From an uncultured Acidobacteriota bacterium (lineage in GTDB: Bacteria; Acidobacteriota; Terriglobia; Bryobacterales; Bryobacteraceae), in NCBI GenBank assembly GCA_900696665.1, contig CAADGY010000217.1, positions 124,001-188,000 on the forward strand: a stretch of DNA of 64,000 nucleotides. Reading direction: 5' to 3'. Of this stretch, positions 51,406 through 59,340 are shown one piece after another; position 1 is the stretch's first letter, and each line of letters begins with the position of its first letter. The translations under genes were made by a program, and so were the position numbers. Below the pieces are notes generated by a model. It ran no database searches. It saw nothing but the letters and a program-made list of their open reading frames with translations, and was not told where the DNA came from.

Positions 51406-52914
51406 TCAGACCGCGAAGAGAGTAATTTGCGGGCTTCGGCAGCAGAACGTTTCGAAGCTAGGAAGCGGCACGGTCTTCTTCAAGTCCGCGCGCACTGAAC
51501 GCTCCGCGATCTCCGTAAGGGTATCATCGGGCAACTTGGGCCAGGTGCTTTTTATATCCTTGATTTTGCGTCTGACGAGCGAATTGAAGTTTGCCTCATC
51601 CATTTCCGTCTTCAGAAAGCGATCGATCTCCTCTTCACAGAAGCGCTCATAGGACTGTTCCAGTTCTGCGCGGTGCAGGTTGATTCTTCGCCTTTCTTCT
51701 GTGCTCGCCTCGCGCATAAGCCGTTTGGCGGAAGTTTCAAAACTGTCCGGTGGAAGAATATTCTCGCGCAGCAGGTAGGTGTAGAATCCCGGAGGATTCT
51801 GGATGGCGCTTTTGGAGCGGGCGATCAGCCAGTCGCCATATTCGAGTTGGTCCATAACAGGCTGTTCTTGTGGAAGGGCCGCCAGCAGCCGGCGCGCTTG
51901 TTTCTGATTCAGCCCGCGGCTGGTCAGCGCGGCAAGCAGAGGTGGGGAAGAATCTTCGGATGCGCCTTCGGCCTCCCCGGCAAGAACAGCCCGTGGCTTG
52001 TGATCCCGGAAAAACTTCTCACCATGCTCGGCGACAATCTTGTAGTCGCGCCCGTCGCTGGTCGGTTCGATCCGCACACTCGACAAATAACCATGAAATT
52101 GCAACTCGGCCAGGGACGGTTCCAGTTGCTTCTTGATCAGTGAGAGGTGTTTTTGCCGCCGGATATCGAGAATTGTACAGAGGTCTTCGTAGCGTTTCTC
52201 GAAGCGCCGTTCACTCCGCGACGCATAGAGCCATACCTGCAGCAGCGGCACCAGGGCTTTAGCGATATGGTTTTTTAATTTGCGGTACGTTTCAAAATCG
52301 ATTGGCAGGACGTAGTTGTTGTTGATGTTTTCCAGTTGCCACTCGGAAAGCCAGACGTAGTTCCGGTCGGCCACTGAACCATCCGGCATCTGCATACCGA
52401 ATGCCGCGACACGGTCGAAGACGTGAAAGGTATCGGTAGCCCAGGCCCTTCTCCGGGAAAAATAAACAACTCCTTTGGAGCTGATACCGGTCAGGGTCAT
52501 GCGTTGCAGCCATTCGAAAACATCCTGGTAGTTGTTACCGGCGTTCTTGATCCCGAGAACGTTCAGCAATTGTGTGGATGTGAAGCCGATGGGATTGGAA
52601 ACCTGCCCCTGTTGTAAGCGCAGGTCATTGACAATTTTTTGAAACGCCAGATACTTGTCCTGGTCGGCGGTGCTGGGCAGCCCGTACTTGGCGGAAGGCA
52701 GAATCGTGGCCTCCGCGTCAATTGTCTTCCCATTAATCTCACGTTTGAAGCGGACGGTTTTCTCACTTACTTCCACCTTCCCGCGGGATTTAGAAGGGGT
52801 GAAGAACCCGAGTGTGCTCAGGTTTTTCTCCACTTTGACGAACTCGCGCTGCCTGGTTACCCCGGAGCCGGATTCACCAGCGGGCCGGGTGTGTTTCGTC
52901 CTACCTGCTGTCAT
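51406..52914 (-). CDS. repA: replication initiator protein A (RPA/RepA-type)
   Basis: The 502-residue protein belongs to the plasmid replication initiator RepA family (PF10134-type winged-helix initiators). Visible segments are FFTPSKSRGKVEVSEKTVRF, SAKYGLPSTADQDKYLAFQK, FTSTQLLNVLGIKNAGNNYQ, WATDTFHVFDRVAAFGMQMP, WLSEWQLENINNNYVLPIDF, HIAKALVPLLQVWLYASRSE and RRFEKRYEDLCTILDIRRQK. The C-terminal 170 residues are accessory and charged. Upstream are an AT-rich stretch and GTACGG repeats as expected for an iteron-controlled theta origin. It is unusual to find it directly followed by fliD. It may be a chromosomal or chromid initiator, or a relic of an integrated plasmid. Confidence 0.88.
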   Translation of the reverse strand: MTAGRTKHTRPAGESGSGVTRQREFVKVEKNLSTLGFFTPSKSRGKVEVSEKTVRFKREINGKTIDAEATILPSAKYGLPSTADQDKYLAFQKIVNDLRLQQGQVSNPIGFTSTQLLNVLGIKNAGNNYQDVFEWLQRMTLTGISSKGVVYFSRRRAWATDTFHVFDRVAAFGMQMPDGSVADRNYVWLSEWQLENINNNYVLPIDFETYRKLKNHIAKALVPLLQVWLYASRSERRFEKRYEDLCTILDIRRQKHLSLIKKQLEPSLAELQFHGYLSSVRIEPTSDGRDYKIVAEHGEKFFRDHKPRAVLAGEAEGASEDSSPPLLAALTSRGLNQKQARRLLAALPQEQPVMDQLEYGDWLIARSKSAIQNPPGFYTYLLRENILPPDSFETSAKRLMREASTEERRRINLHRAELEQSYERFCEEEIDRFLKTEMDEANFNSLVRRKIKDIKSTWPKLPDDTLTEIAERSVRADLKKTVPLPSFETFCCRSPQITLFAV

Positions 52915-52952
52915 TTCGATTTAGGTGCTCTTTCCGCTATGGCGTCTGTCAC

Positions 52953-52981
52953 AGAATAACGCTCCAACAACAACAGCACAA
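52953..52981 (-). promoter_or_regulatory. candidate repA promoter
   Basis: On the minus strand TTGTGC (52981-52976) is followed after 17 nt by TATTCT (52958-52953), about 40 nt before the repA ATG. The inverted repeat AACAAC-N10-GTTGTT (52969-52990) overlaps the -35, a plausible autoregulatory site. Confidence 0.4.
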
Positions 52982-53070
52982 TATGTTGTTAAATAAGCAT
53001 CAGAATTGTATCTAAGTGTTGTTAGAGATTTTGTAAGTATAACAATCCTAGGTAGTTACTATCAGTTTTG

Positions 53071-53417
53071 TTGGATTGAGGTACGGCCAAATTTTCTTTG
53101 AGGTACGGTAGTATTTGTTCTCGGGTACGGCGCCGCTTGAATTGCGGTACGGTCTTTTTGAATTGAGGTACGCCCCGCGGCTGGCACCCGTACAAGACGA
53201 TCTAGGGAACACCCGAAGCCCGGTGGACCGTACTTCAAATCAAATTCGGCCGGGTAGCCCAGGGCATGTACAGGATCAAAATTTGGATTGAAGTACGGTG
53301 CAACAGCCGGTTTGGATTGAAGTACGGTCAAGATGAGAGAGGAACAAAGACTTTAGATTGTGCATTGTGAAGGACCCTGGCAGACTGAATGACCTGATTG
53401 TTGGATTGAAGTACGGT
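53071..53417. repeat. iteron-like repeat array
   Basis: Three identical 17-bp copies of TTGGATTGAAGTACGGT occur at 53283-53299, 53312-53328 and 53401-53417. A fourth, TTGGATTGAGGTACGG, lies at 53071-53086. Related GTACGG or GTACGC cores lie at 53103, 53125, 53147 and 53168 on the plus strand. Minus-strand copies end at 53188-53193 and 53228-53233 (GATTTGAAGTACGGTCC). Spacing varies (29 bp and 89 bp between identical copies). The cores diverge towards the AT-rich end. Confidence 0.85.
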
Positions 53418-53431
53418 CCCGGCAGTGTAAT

Positions 53432-53453
53432 CAGAGCAGGTATACCCGCTCTG
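53432..53453. repeat. 22-bp near-perfect palindrome
   Basis: The left arm CAGAGCAGGTA and right arm TACCCGCTCTG pair at 10 of 11 positions around a TATA centre. It lies 14 bp after the last iteron-like repeat. Such size and symmetry suit a dimeric DNA-binding protein. Confidence 0.7.
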
Positions 53454-53802
53454 TCCGTTTCTCCCACCGGCCTATCTTGAAGGAAGTCTCCCACAGAAGC
53501 TCCGTTGCATTTTGTCCGAAACTTCCGCAATTCCGGGGTGTTGGCTTTGCTGGAGGGCGGATCTGTACTTGCGGGAAAACTAGGAGGAAAAGTACTTGTT
53601 TTGTAGCCACTGCAAGCGTTAGTCGGACCTGTGATCCCTTGCAGCCAAAGGAATTATTTCATTGGCGATGCGTTTGCAAGTCCTCCGGCTGATCACATGG
53701 TACAGCGAACCGTAGACTATGCTGTTTTGGAGATGGTGTCGGTCCTGTTTCAGGTCGCGGTCGCAGTGCTGAAACGGATTCGAGGAACCGAGCGGCCGGA
53801 GT

Positions 53803-54729
53803 ATGCTTAATATCCTCAGCGTAGACGTCGAGGATTACTTTCACCCGAGCGAGGTGCAGCATACGGTCGATCCCCAATGCTGGTCCGGTCTGGAATCCCG
53901 GATCGATGTGGGGGTACACCGGATTCTGGAACTGCTTCAGCAGCATAATGTACGAGCTACCTTTTTCGTCCTGGGCTGGATTGCCAAGCACCACCCGGAA
54001 ATTGTGCGGGAGATTGCCACGGCCGGCCACGAAATCGGTTGTCATAGCTATGCGCATCAATTGGTCTACCAGTTGAGTCCGGATCAATTCAAGGAAGATT
54101 TGCAGCGGGCCAAGACAGCGATTGAAGATGCCTGCGGCTTTTCGCCGCGGGTTTACCGGGCGCCCAGCTATTCCATAACACAGCAATCCATCTGGGCTTT
54201 AGAGATCCTGGCCGAACAGGGATTCACCCATGACTCGAGCATCTACCCGGTTTTCCACGACCGCTACGGGATTCCCGGGTTCTGCCGCAACGCCACAATC
54301 ATACAAACCCGCTCCGGGCCCATTCTGGAAGTACCGATTGCTACTGTGCGCCTTGCGGGGGGGCATGTTGCTCCGGTTGGCGGGGGCGCATACCTTCGCC
54401 TGCTGCCTTACCGGTATACTGCCGCCGGAATCCGCCGCTTGAACCGCACCGAAAAAATAGCGGCCTGCATCTATTTCCATCCTTGGGAACTCGACCCCGA
54501 TCAGCCGCGATTAGCCTCCGGATTCATTTCCAATGTCCGTACCTATCACGGTCTTCAGTCCATGACCGGAAAGATCGAGCGGCTGCTGTCCGATTTTCAG
54601 TTCTCGACTCTGACGGCTGTCCACCCGGTGCCCGCTCTGGAGCCGGTGGAACATTGTGCGCTTGCTTCCTCCGCCCGCGCGCAGGAATACACCGCTCCAC
54701 AGGGGCGGGCGTTACACGCCCAGGCCTGA
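53803..54729 (+). CDS. XrtA-system polysaccharide deacetylase
   Basis: The 308-residue protein has a NodB-homology deacetylase domain. LSVDVEDYFHPSEVQ gives the metal-binding Asp, ATFFVLGWIAKHHPEIV, GHEIGCHSYAHQLVYQL has the HxxxxH metal pair, RVYRAPSYSITQQSIWALE carries the Arg motif, and CIYFHPWELDP gives the C-terminal His. The length and the short C-terminal extension fit exosortase-A-associated deacetylases (DUF3473-type). It would remove N-acetyl groups from exopolysaccharide. It stands alone in its orientation, between the replication origin region and the convergent sugar epimerase gene. Confidence 0.9.
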   Translation: MLNILSVDVEDYFHPSEVQHTVDPQCWSGLESRIDVGVHRILELLQQHNVRATFFVLGWIAKHHPEIVREIATAGHEIGCHSYAHQLVYQLSPDQFKEDLQRAKTAIEDACGFSPRVYRAPSYSITQQSIWALEILAEQGFTHDSSIYPVFHDRYGIPGFCRNATIIQTRSGPILEVPIATVRLAGGHVAPVGGGAYLRLLPYRYTAAGIRRLNRTEKIAACIYFHPWELDPDQPRLASGFISNVRTYHGLQSMTGKIERLLSDFQFSTLTAVHPVPALEPVEHCALASSARAQEYTAPQGRALHAQA

Positions 54730-54768
54730 TCCACCAAAGCACCAAAACCGGCTCAAGAGACCAGTGGC

Positions 54769-55722
54769 TTATTTCCCTGCGCGGGAGCGGTGCCACTCGG
54801 CAAAGATTCTGATTCCCTCCTCAAATGGCGTAGAAGGTGAATAGCCAAGGAGCCGCCGCGCCTTGCCGATGTCGGCATACGTGATGGGCACATCGCCGGG
54901 CTGATCCGGCAGACGCTGTATGGTTGCTGTTTGGCCGAGGGCCTGCTCAATAGCGCGAATCATCGACGTGAGCGTGACGGGACACGAATTTCCGAGGTTG
55001 AACACCTCGTAAGCACAATCGTACGCAATGGCGCCAAGAATACCTTCCACCGTATCCTCAACGAATGTGTAATCCCGCCCTGCCGAACCGTCGCCAAAAA
55101 CAGGAATAGGCCGGCCTTCACTGATCATCTCCGTGAACTTGCGGATCGCAAGATCCGGCCTTTGCCGCGGACCGTACACCGTGAAGAAACGCAAACAAAC
55201 TACCGGGAGATGGTAGAGGTGAGAATAGGTGAAACAGATCTTCTCGCCTGCCAGTTTTGTCGCTGCGTAAGGAGAGATGGGAAGGTTCACCTGGTCTTCT
55301 TCACTAAAAGGTACGCGGTTTGCGATGCCGTAGATGGAGCTGGACGAAGCAAAAACAAATTTAGGGACTCCCAACTTACGCGCACCCTCTAACATCACCA
55401 ATGTCCCTCTTACATTGACGCTTTCATAAAGTAAAGGATCCGCAATCGATGGCCTTACTCCCGCCCGGGCGGCGAGATGAACGATAACTTCGGGGCGGGT
55501 GTCGGCAAGGATCGAATGGACCCGCTCCTGATCCCGGATATCGCACTCGTAAAATCCAAAAGATCCGGCGGCCCGAATACAGACAAGATTTTCCTGCTTT
55601 AACGCGGGCGCATAAAAATCATCCAGATCGTCAATTACGAATACCTGGTGACCCTCTCCAATTAATCTTTCACAGAGATGTGAGCCGATGAAGCCGGCGC
55701 CGCCGGTGACGAGGATCCTCAT
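54769..55722 (-). CDS. NAD-dependent sugar epimerase/dehydratase (UDP-glucuronate 4-epimerase-like)
   Basis: The 317-residue extended SDR protein has GGAGFIGSHLCERLIGEG (GxxGxxG NAD site at about 7-13), VIDDLDDFYAPALK, HLAARAGVRPS, VFASSSSIYG, ISPYAATKLAGE (catalytic Tyr-x3-Lys) and FFTVYGPRQRPDLAI. These are features of UDP-glucuronate 4-epimerases and relatives. It supplies a nucleotide sugar for the exopolysaccharide. It is divergent from the large secreted protein gene at 55952 and convergent with the deacetylase. The exact substrate is uncertain. Confidence 0.9.
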   Translation of the reverse strand: MRILVTGGAGFIGSHLCERLIGEGHQVFVIDDLDDFYAPALKQENLVCIRAAGSFGFYECDIRDQERVHSILADTRPEVIVHLAARAGVRPSIADPLLYESVNVRGTLVMLEGARKLGVPKFVFASSSSIYGIANRVPFSEEDQVNLPISPYAATKLAGEKICFTYSHLYHLPVVCLRFFTVYGPRQRPDLAIRKFTEMISEGRPIPVFGDGSAGRDYTFVEDTVEGILGAIAYDCAYEVFNLGNSCPVTLTSMIRAIEQALGQTATIQRLPDQPGDVPITYADIGKARRLLGYSPSTPFEEGIRIFAEWHRSRAGK

Positions 55723-55795
55723 AAGCGAAGTTTATAAGCGAGTTTCCGGCTGGGCAGGCTTAGCAGGGTAACTTTTCCGTAAGCTGGCGGAAAAA

Positions 55796-55885
55796 CCCCC
55801 ATCTGCGGGGATTGCGTCTAGTACTAGTACTACGGTACTAATATATGGGACTGCCGATGCGAATTTTGGAGATCTGCTAGTACTA
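55796..55885 (+). promoter_or_regulatory. C-run/GGGG element and CTAGTACTA repeats
   Basis: CCCCC-ATCTG-CGGGG (55796-55810) is followed by the 10-bp palindrome CTAGTACTAG (55818-55827). A further ACTACGGTACTA continues it, and a second CTAGTACTA lies at 55877-55885. This is 70-155 bp upstream of the secreted-protein start at 55952. A related arrangement occurs at 15030-15050. The site is probably bound by a transcription factor, which is unidentified. Confidence 0.45.
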
Positions 55886-55951
55886 AACATAACGAACCCT
55901 CATGTCAGAACGGTGTTTCCAACATCCGAACCGATATTTTTGGAACCTCGA

Positions 55952-58900
55952 ATGCTCAAAATAATCTATCTTCTCCTCTTTATTTGGACCCTTCCCATTT
56001 TTAGTCAATCTTTGGCGCTATCGTCCAGTTCGGCGGAGCCGGGTGGGACGGTAAACCTTCAACTGGCGTTAAACTCTCCGGCTGGAAAGGAACCCTCCAG
56101 TTTGCAATGGACGTTCTCTTATCCGGCTTCGGGGTTATCGAATGTTTCTGTGCAGAGTGGTCCTACGGCGACTCAGGCCGGTAAATCGGTCTCCTGCGCC
56201 GGCAGTGCCGGAACTTATAACTGTCTGATTGCCGGCTTAAATGGAACGAAGATACCGAATGGTATTGTAGCGACGGCCACAGCAGTTGTTCAACAGTCGG
56301 CCACTATCGGAGTAACGAATACATTGGGATCAGCGGCGGACAGCACAGCGCTGGCTATGTCGGGAGCCGGAGGCACAGTAACCGTGACCGCTGCTGCTCC
56401 CGGCGCCGCGACATTGACGGGTTTGAGTTGCAGTCCTGCTTCGATTGCGTCTTCCCAGAAGACAACCTGTACGGTAACGCTGAGTAAAGCGGCTCCGTCG
56501 GGCGGCGCGGGGGTAACACTCACAAACACCAGCCCCGCCTTGCTCATCGTACCTTCGAGCGTCACCGTCCGGGCGGGATCGTCGAGCGCCACCTTTTCCG
56601 CGACGGCCCGGACGATATCCACGAATCAGATGGCGGCGATCGTCGCGTCGTGGAACGGAGTCTCCAAAACACAAACCCTTCAACTTACGCCTTCGGCTAC
56701 TGCGTCGAAACCCGTCATTTCCTCCTTCACCGCAACTCCTGCGAGCATTAACAGCGGCGGCACCAGCACGCTGTCCTGGAGCGTGAGCGGAGCGACCAGC
56801 CTTTCGATCAACCAGGGTGTGGGGACAGTGACCGGCGCGGCCTCAGAGAATGTTACGCCCACTGCAACCACCACTTACACGCTGACCGCCACAAATACGG
56901 CGGGTTCTACAACGGCCACGGCGACGGTGACGGTGAAAGCGGCGGCACCGGAGCCGGATGAAGGCCAGAGCGGTGCGGCCGGTCTCGTCGGATTTTGGAA
57001 GCTCAATGAAACCTCCGGCACGGTGGCCATGGATGCATCTGGCAATGGAAACTCCGGCGCTTTGATAAATAACCCACAGTGGACAGCCGGTAAGGTGGGA
57101 AATGCGCTTCAGTTTAACGGCAACAACTATGTATCGGTGCCAAGCTCGCCAGGGCTCGAAATCAACGGGAATGCGATCAGTTTCGGAGCATGGTATTACC
57201 ACACGAGTACAACCAATGGCTTCATCTTGGGTAAGACGGTCTCCGATTACACTTACATGATGTCGGTGGAAAAGGGTTCCCAGCAGTTCCAGGTTCAGCT
57301 AGTGACCGGAGGAACCCGAAAGATTCTGGGGGTCCCCTCTCAATCGAAGCCCGGTGAGTTAACGAAGTACAACAATACGTGGGTTCACCTGTTTGTGGTT
57401 TACAACGGGTCAACGATTAAAGTCTATGTCAACGGCGCCGAGCAGCTTTCGCAAGCGGCGAGCGGCGCGGTGCGGAGCAACACCAATGCGTTTGCAATCG
57501 GAGCGCGAGGCGGTGATGGGAGTTGGACGCGCTTTAACAGCAAGATCGATGAAGTGCGCGTCTACAACCGGGCATTAACAGCCCAGGAAGTGTCTGCCAT
57601 CTATGAAGGCACGGACACCGGTGCTCCGGCCAGCCCGGTGATTTCCTCCTTCAAGGCTTCTCCGGCAAGCATCACCAGCGGAGCGTCGAGCACGCTGTCC
57701 TGGAGCGTGAGCGGAGCGACCAGCCTGTCGATCAACCAAGGCGTAGGGACGGTGACCGGCACCACGTCGAAGAGCGTGAAGCCCACCGCGACCACGACTT
57801 ATACGCTGACGGCCACGAATGCGGCTGGTTCAGTGACAAAGACCGCGACCGTGACGGTGAGCGCAGCGCCGCCACCACCCGAGCCACCGGTGATTTCCTC
57901 CTTCACTGCTTCTCCGGCAAGCATCACCAGCGGAGCGTCGAGCATGCTGTCCTGGAGCGTGAGCGGAGCGACCAGCCTGTCGATCAACCAAGGCGTAGGG
58001 ACGGTGACCGGCACCACGTCGAAGAGCGTGAAGCCCACCGCGACCACGACTTATACGCTGACAGCCACGAATGCGGCTGGTTCAGTGACAAAGACCGCGA
58101 CCGTGACGGTGAGCGCAGCGCAGCCTCCCTCCGGCAGCACCATTACCGTGTATCCGGCGATTACTTATCAAACTATGGTCGGCTGGGAAGCCACCGATCA
58201 ATCCGGACAAACGGAATGCTCCGGATTCAACTCCTATAAGAGCACGTTGCTCAACCAGGCTGTGAATGACCTCGGGATTAACCGGATCCGTCTGGAAGTT
58301 CGCGCTAAGAGTGACGGCTGGACGTTTGACCTTGCCGATCTCGATTCCCGCATCAACCAGATCATTCTGCCCATTCGCCAGCACTTGTCAAATCGCGGAG
58401 AGAAGCTGTTCCTTAATGTGTGCTTCGTTGGAGATAGTAACTTACACACGGATAAAAACCGATACGCCCAGCAGGTGCTCGCCACCTATAACCATCTCAA
58501 AACCACCTTTGGGTTTGTCCCGGACGGATGGGAAGTTGTATTGGAACCCACATGGATTAGCGAGTGGTGGACTCCTTATCAGTTGGCGGACGCGATTGTG
58601 GCGACAGGCAATCTGCTCAAGTCAAACGGATATACTCCGTACCTGATTGGTCCATCCACTCCCGGCGGCGCGAGCAATGCACTTTCCTGGTTTGATACGC
58701 TTACCCAGAATTCCAATGTGTTTCCACATCTGAAGGAATTCTCCTATCATCGCTACGCGGAAACCGACTCATATCTGGCCACCATTGCCGCCCGCGGCAA
58801 GCAGTTCAATGTGAATACGTCGCAGCTTGAACATATTGGCGCGGACTATCATGAGTTGCACAATGACCTGAAACGGGGGAACGTATCCGCCTGGCAGCAG

Positions 58901-59287
58901 TTCACGCTAGCCTACTGCACCAGCGACAACGGAGCTCAATACTATGTCGTCAACGGCGGCAGCATTTCCATGGGGTCACGGACCAAGTTCCTGCGCCAAT
59001 ACTTCAAGTTCATTCGTTCGGGTGCTGTCAGGGTGGATGCACAAACCGGCAACTCGAAGTTTGACCCGGTAGCATTCAAGAATACCAACGGAAAATTCGT
59101 GGTTGTAGTGAAGGCTACAGGCTCGGGTTCGTTTAACGTGACCGGACTGCCGGCCGGAAGTTACGGAATCAAGTACACCACCGATTCCGCATACGATGTC
59201 GATCTGGCAGACGTGAGCATCACCTCAGGCGGCGCCGTAAACGCCAGTATTCCAGGCGCCGGGGTGCTAACTGTTTACCAGAAGTAA
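55952..59287 (+). CDS. large secreted protein: cohesin-like, Ig-like repeats, LamG and GH-A-type glycosidase-like domain
   Basis: The 1111-residue exported protein has a signal peptide (IIYLLLFIWTLPIFSQS). A cohesin-like beta domain (about 20-150) is followed by an Ig module like those of the beta-helix paralogs (about 160-250) and a PKD/Ig repeat (about 254-331). A LamG-like domain (about 345-549: LVGFWKLNETSGTVAMDASG, VSFGAWYY-type core, KIDEVRVYNRALTAQEVSAI) and two nearly identical Ig repeats follow. Residues about 730-1111 resemble a GH30-like clan-A glycosidase with Glu865 (VLEPTW) and Glu960 (LEHIGAD) as candidate catalytic residues. A start at 55913 is possible but would mask the signal peptide. 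Confidence 0.85.
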   Translation: MLKIIYLLLFIWTLPIFSQSLALSSSSAEPGGTVNLQLALNSPAGKEPSSLQWTFSYPASGLSNVSVQSGPTATQAGKSVSCAGSAGTYNCLIAGLNGTKIPNGIVATATAVVQQSATIGVTNTLGSAADSTALAMSGAGGTVTVTAAAPGAATLTGLSCSPASIASSQKTTCTVTLSKAAPSGGAGVTLTNTSPALLIVPSSVTVRAGSSSATFSATARTISTNQMAAIVASWNGVSKTQTLQLTPSATASKPVISSFTATPASINSGGTSTLSWSVSGATSLSINQGVGTVTGAASENVTPTATTTYTLTATNTAGSTTATATVTVKAAAPEPDEGQSGAAGLVGFWKLNETSGTVAMDASGNGNSGALINNPQWTAGKVGNALQFNGNNYVSVPSSPGLEINGNAISFGAWYYHTSTTNGFILGKTVSDYTYMMSVEKGSQQFQVQLVTGGTRKILGVPSQSKPGELTKYNNTWVHLFVVYNGSTIKVYVNGAEQLSQAASGAVRSNTNAFAIGARGGDGSWTRFNSKIDEVRVYNRALTAQEVSAIYEGTDTGAPASPVISSFKASPASITSGASSTLSWSVSGATSLSINQGVGTVTGTTSKSVKPTATTTYTLTATNAAGSVTKTATVTVSAAPPPPEPPVISSFTASPASITSGASSMLSWSVSGATSLSINQGVGTVTGTTSKSVKPTATTTYTLTATNAAGSVTKTATVTVSAAQPPSGSTITVYPAITYQTMVGWEATDQSGQTECSGFNSYKSTLLNQAVNDLGINRIRLEVRAKSDGWTFDLADLDSRINQIILPIRQHLSNRGEKLFLNVCFVGDSNLHTDKNRYAQQVLATYNHLKTTFGFVPDGWEVVLEPTWISEWWTPYQLADAIVATGNLLKSNGYTPYLIGPSTPGGASNALSWFDTLTQNSNVFPHLKEFSYHRYAETDSYLATIAARGKQFNVNTSQLEHIGADYHELHNDLKRGNVSAWQQFTLAYCTSDNGAQYYVVNGGSISMGSRTKFLRQYFKFIRSGAVRVDAQTGNSKFDPVAFKNTNGKFVVVVKATGSGSFNVTGLPAGSYGIKYTTDSAYDVDLADVSITSGGAVNASIPGAGVLTVYQK
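57635..58120 (+). repeat. 252-bp tandem coding repeat (Ig-like domains)
   Basis: Copies at 57635-57868 and 57887-58120 (period 252 bp, 84 residues) differ at only a few bases (for example Lys/Thr and Thr/Met codons). A third, more diverged copy lies at about 56715-56945. The near-identity at synonymous sites indicates recent duplication or gene conversion within the gene. Confidence 0.88.
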
Positions 59288-59310
59288 ATCCGGCCAGTCG
59301 ATCATTTCTT

Positions 59311-59340
59311 AGAGAGGCGCCTTCGGGCGCCTCTCTTTTT
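59311..59340 (+). terminator. rho-independent terminator
   Basis: AGAGAGGCGCC (59311-59321), loop TTCG, GGCGCCTCTCT (59326-59336) and a T-run to 59340 form an 11-bp stem with a stable UUCG tetraloop. It ends the transcript of the secreted-protein gene and abuts the stop of the convergent glycosyltransferase. Confidence 0.93.

Larger units (their letters stand above)
52915..53460. other. candidate replication origin (AT-rich segment plus iteron-like repeats)
   Basis: The segment upstream of repA has no credible gene. It contains a visibly AT-rich stretch (about 52960-53075), then ten copies of a GTACG-centred motif (53071-53417), then a 22-bp palindrome (53432-53453). Its position directly before an RPA-type initiator gene is the standard architecture of iteron plasmid origins. 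No clear DnaA box was seen in the AT-rich part. The remaining gap to 53802 shows nothing I can support. Confidence 0.65.

Noticed and set aside
53071-53417. CRISPR array
   Set aside because: The repeats are short (17 bp), irregularly spaced (29 and 89 bp), degenerate and present on both strands, fitting iterons and not CRISPR.
53659-54186. 175-codon minus-strand frame over the deacetylase start
   Set aside because: It is antisense to a clear NodB-domain gene and shows no motifs.
57635-58120. Insertion or transposon-derived tandem duplication
   Set aside because: The 252-bp units are in frame and encode Ig-like domains, so this is intragenic domain duplication.
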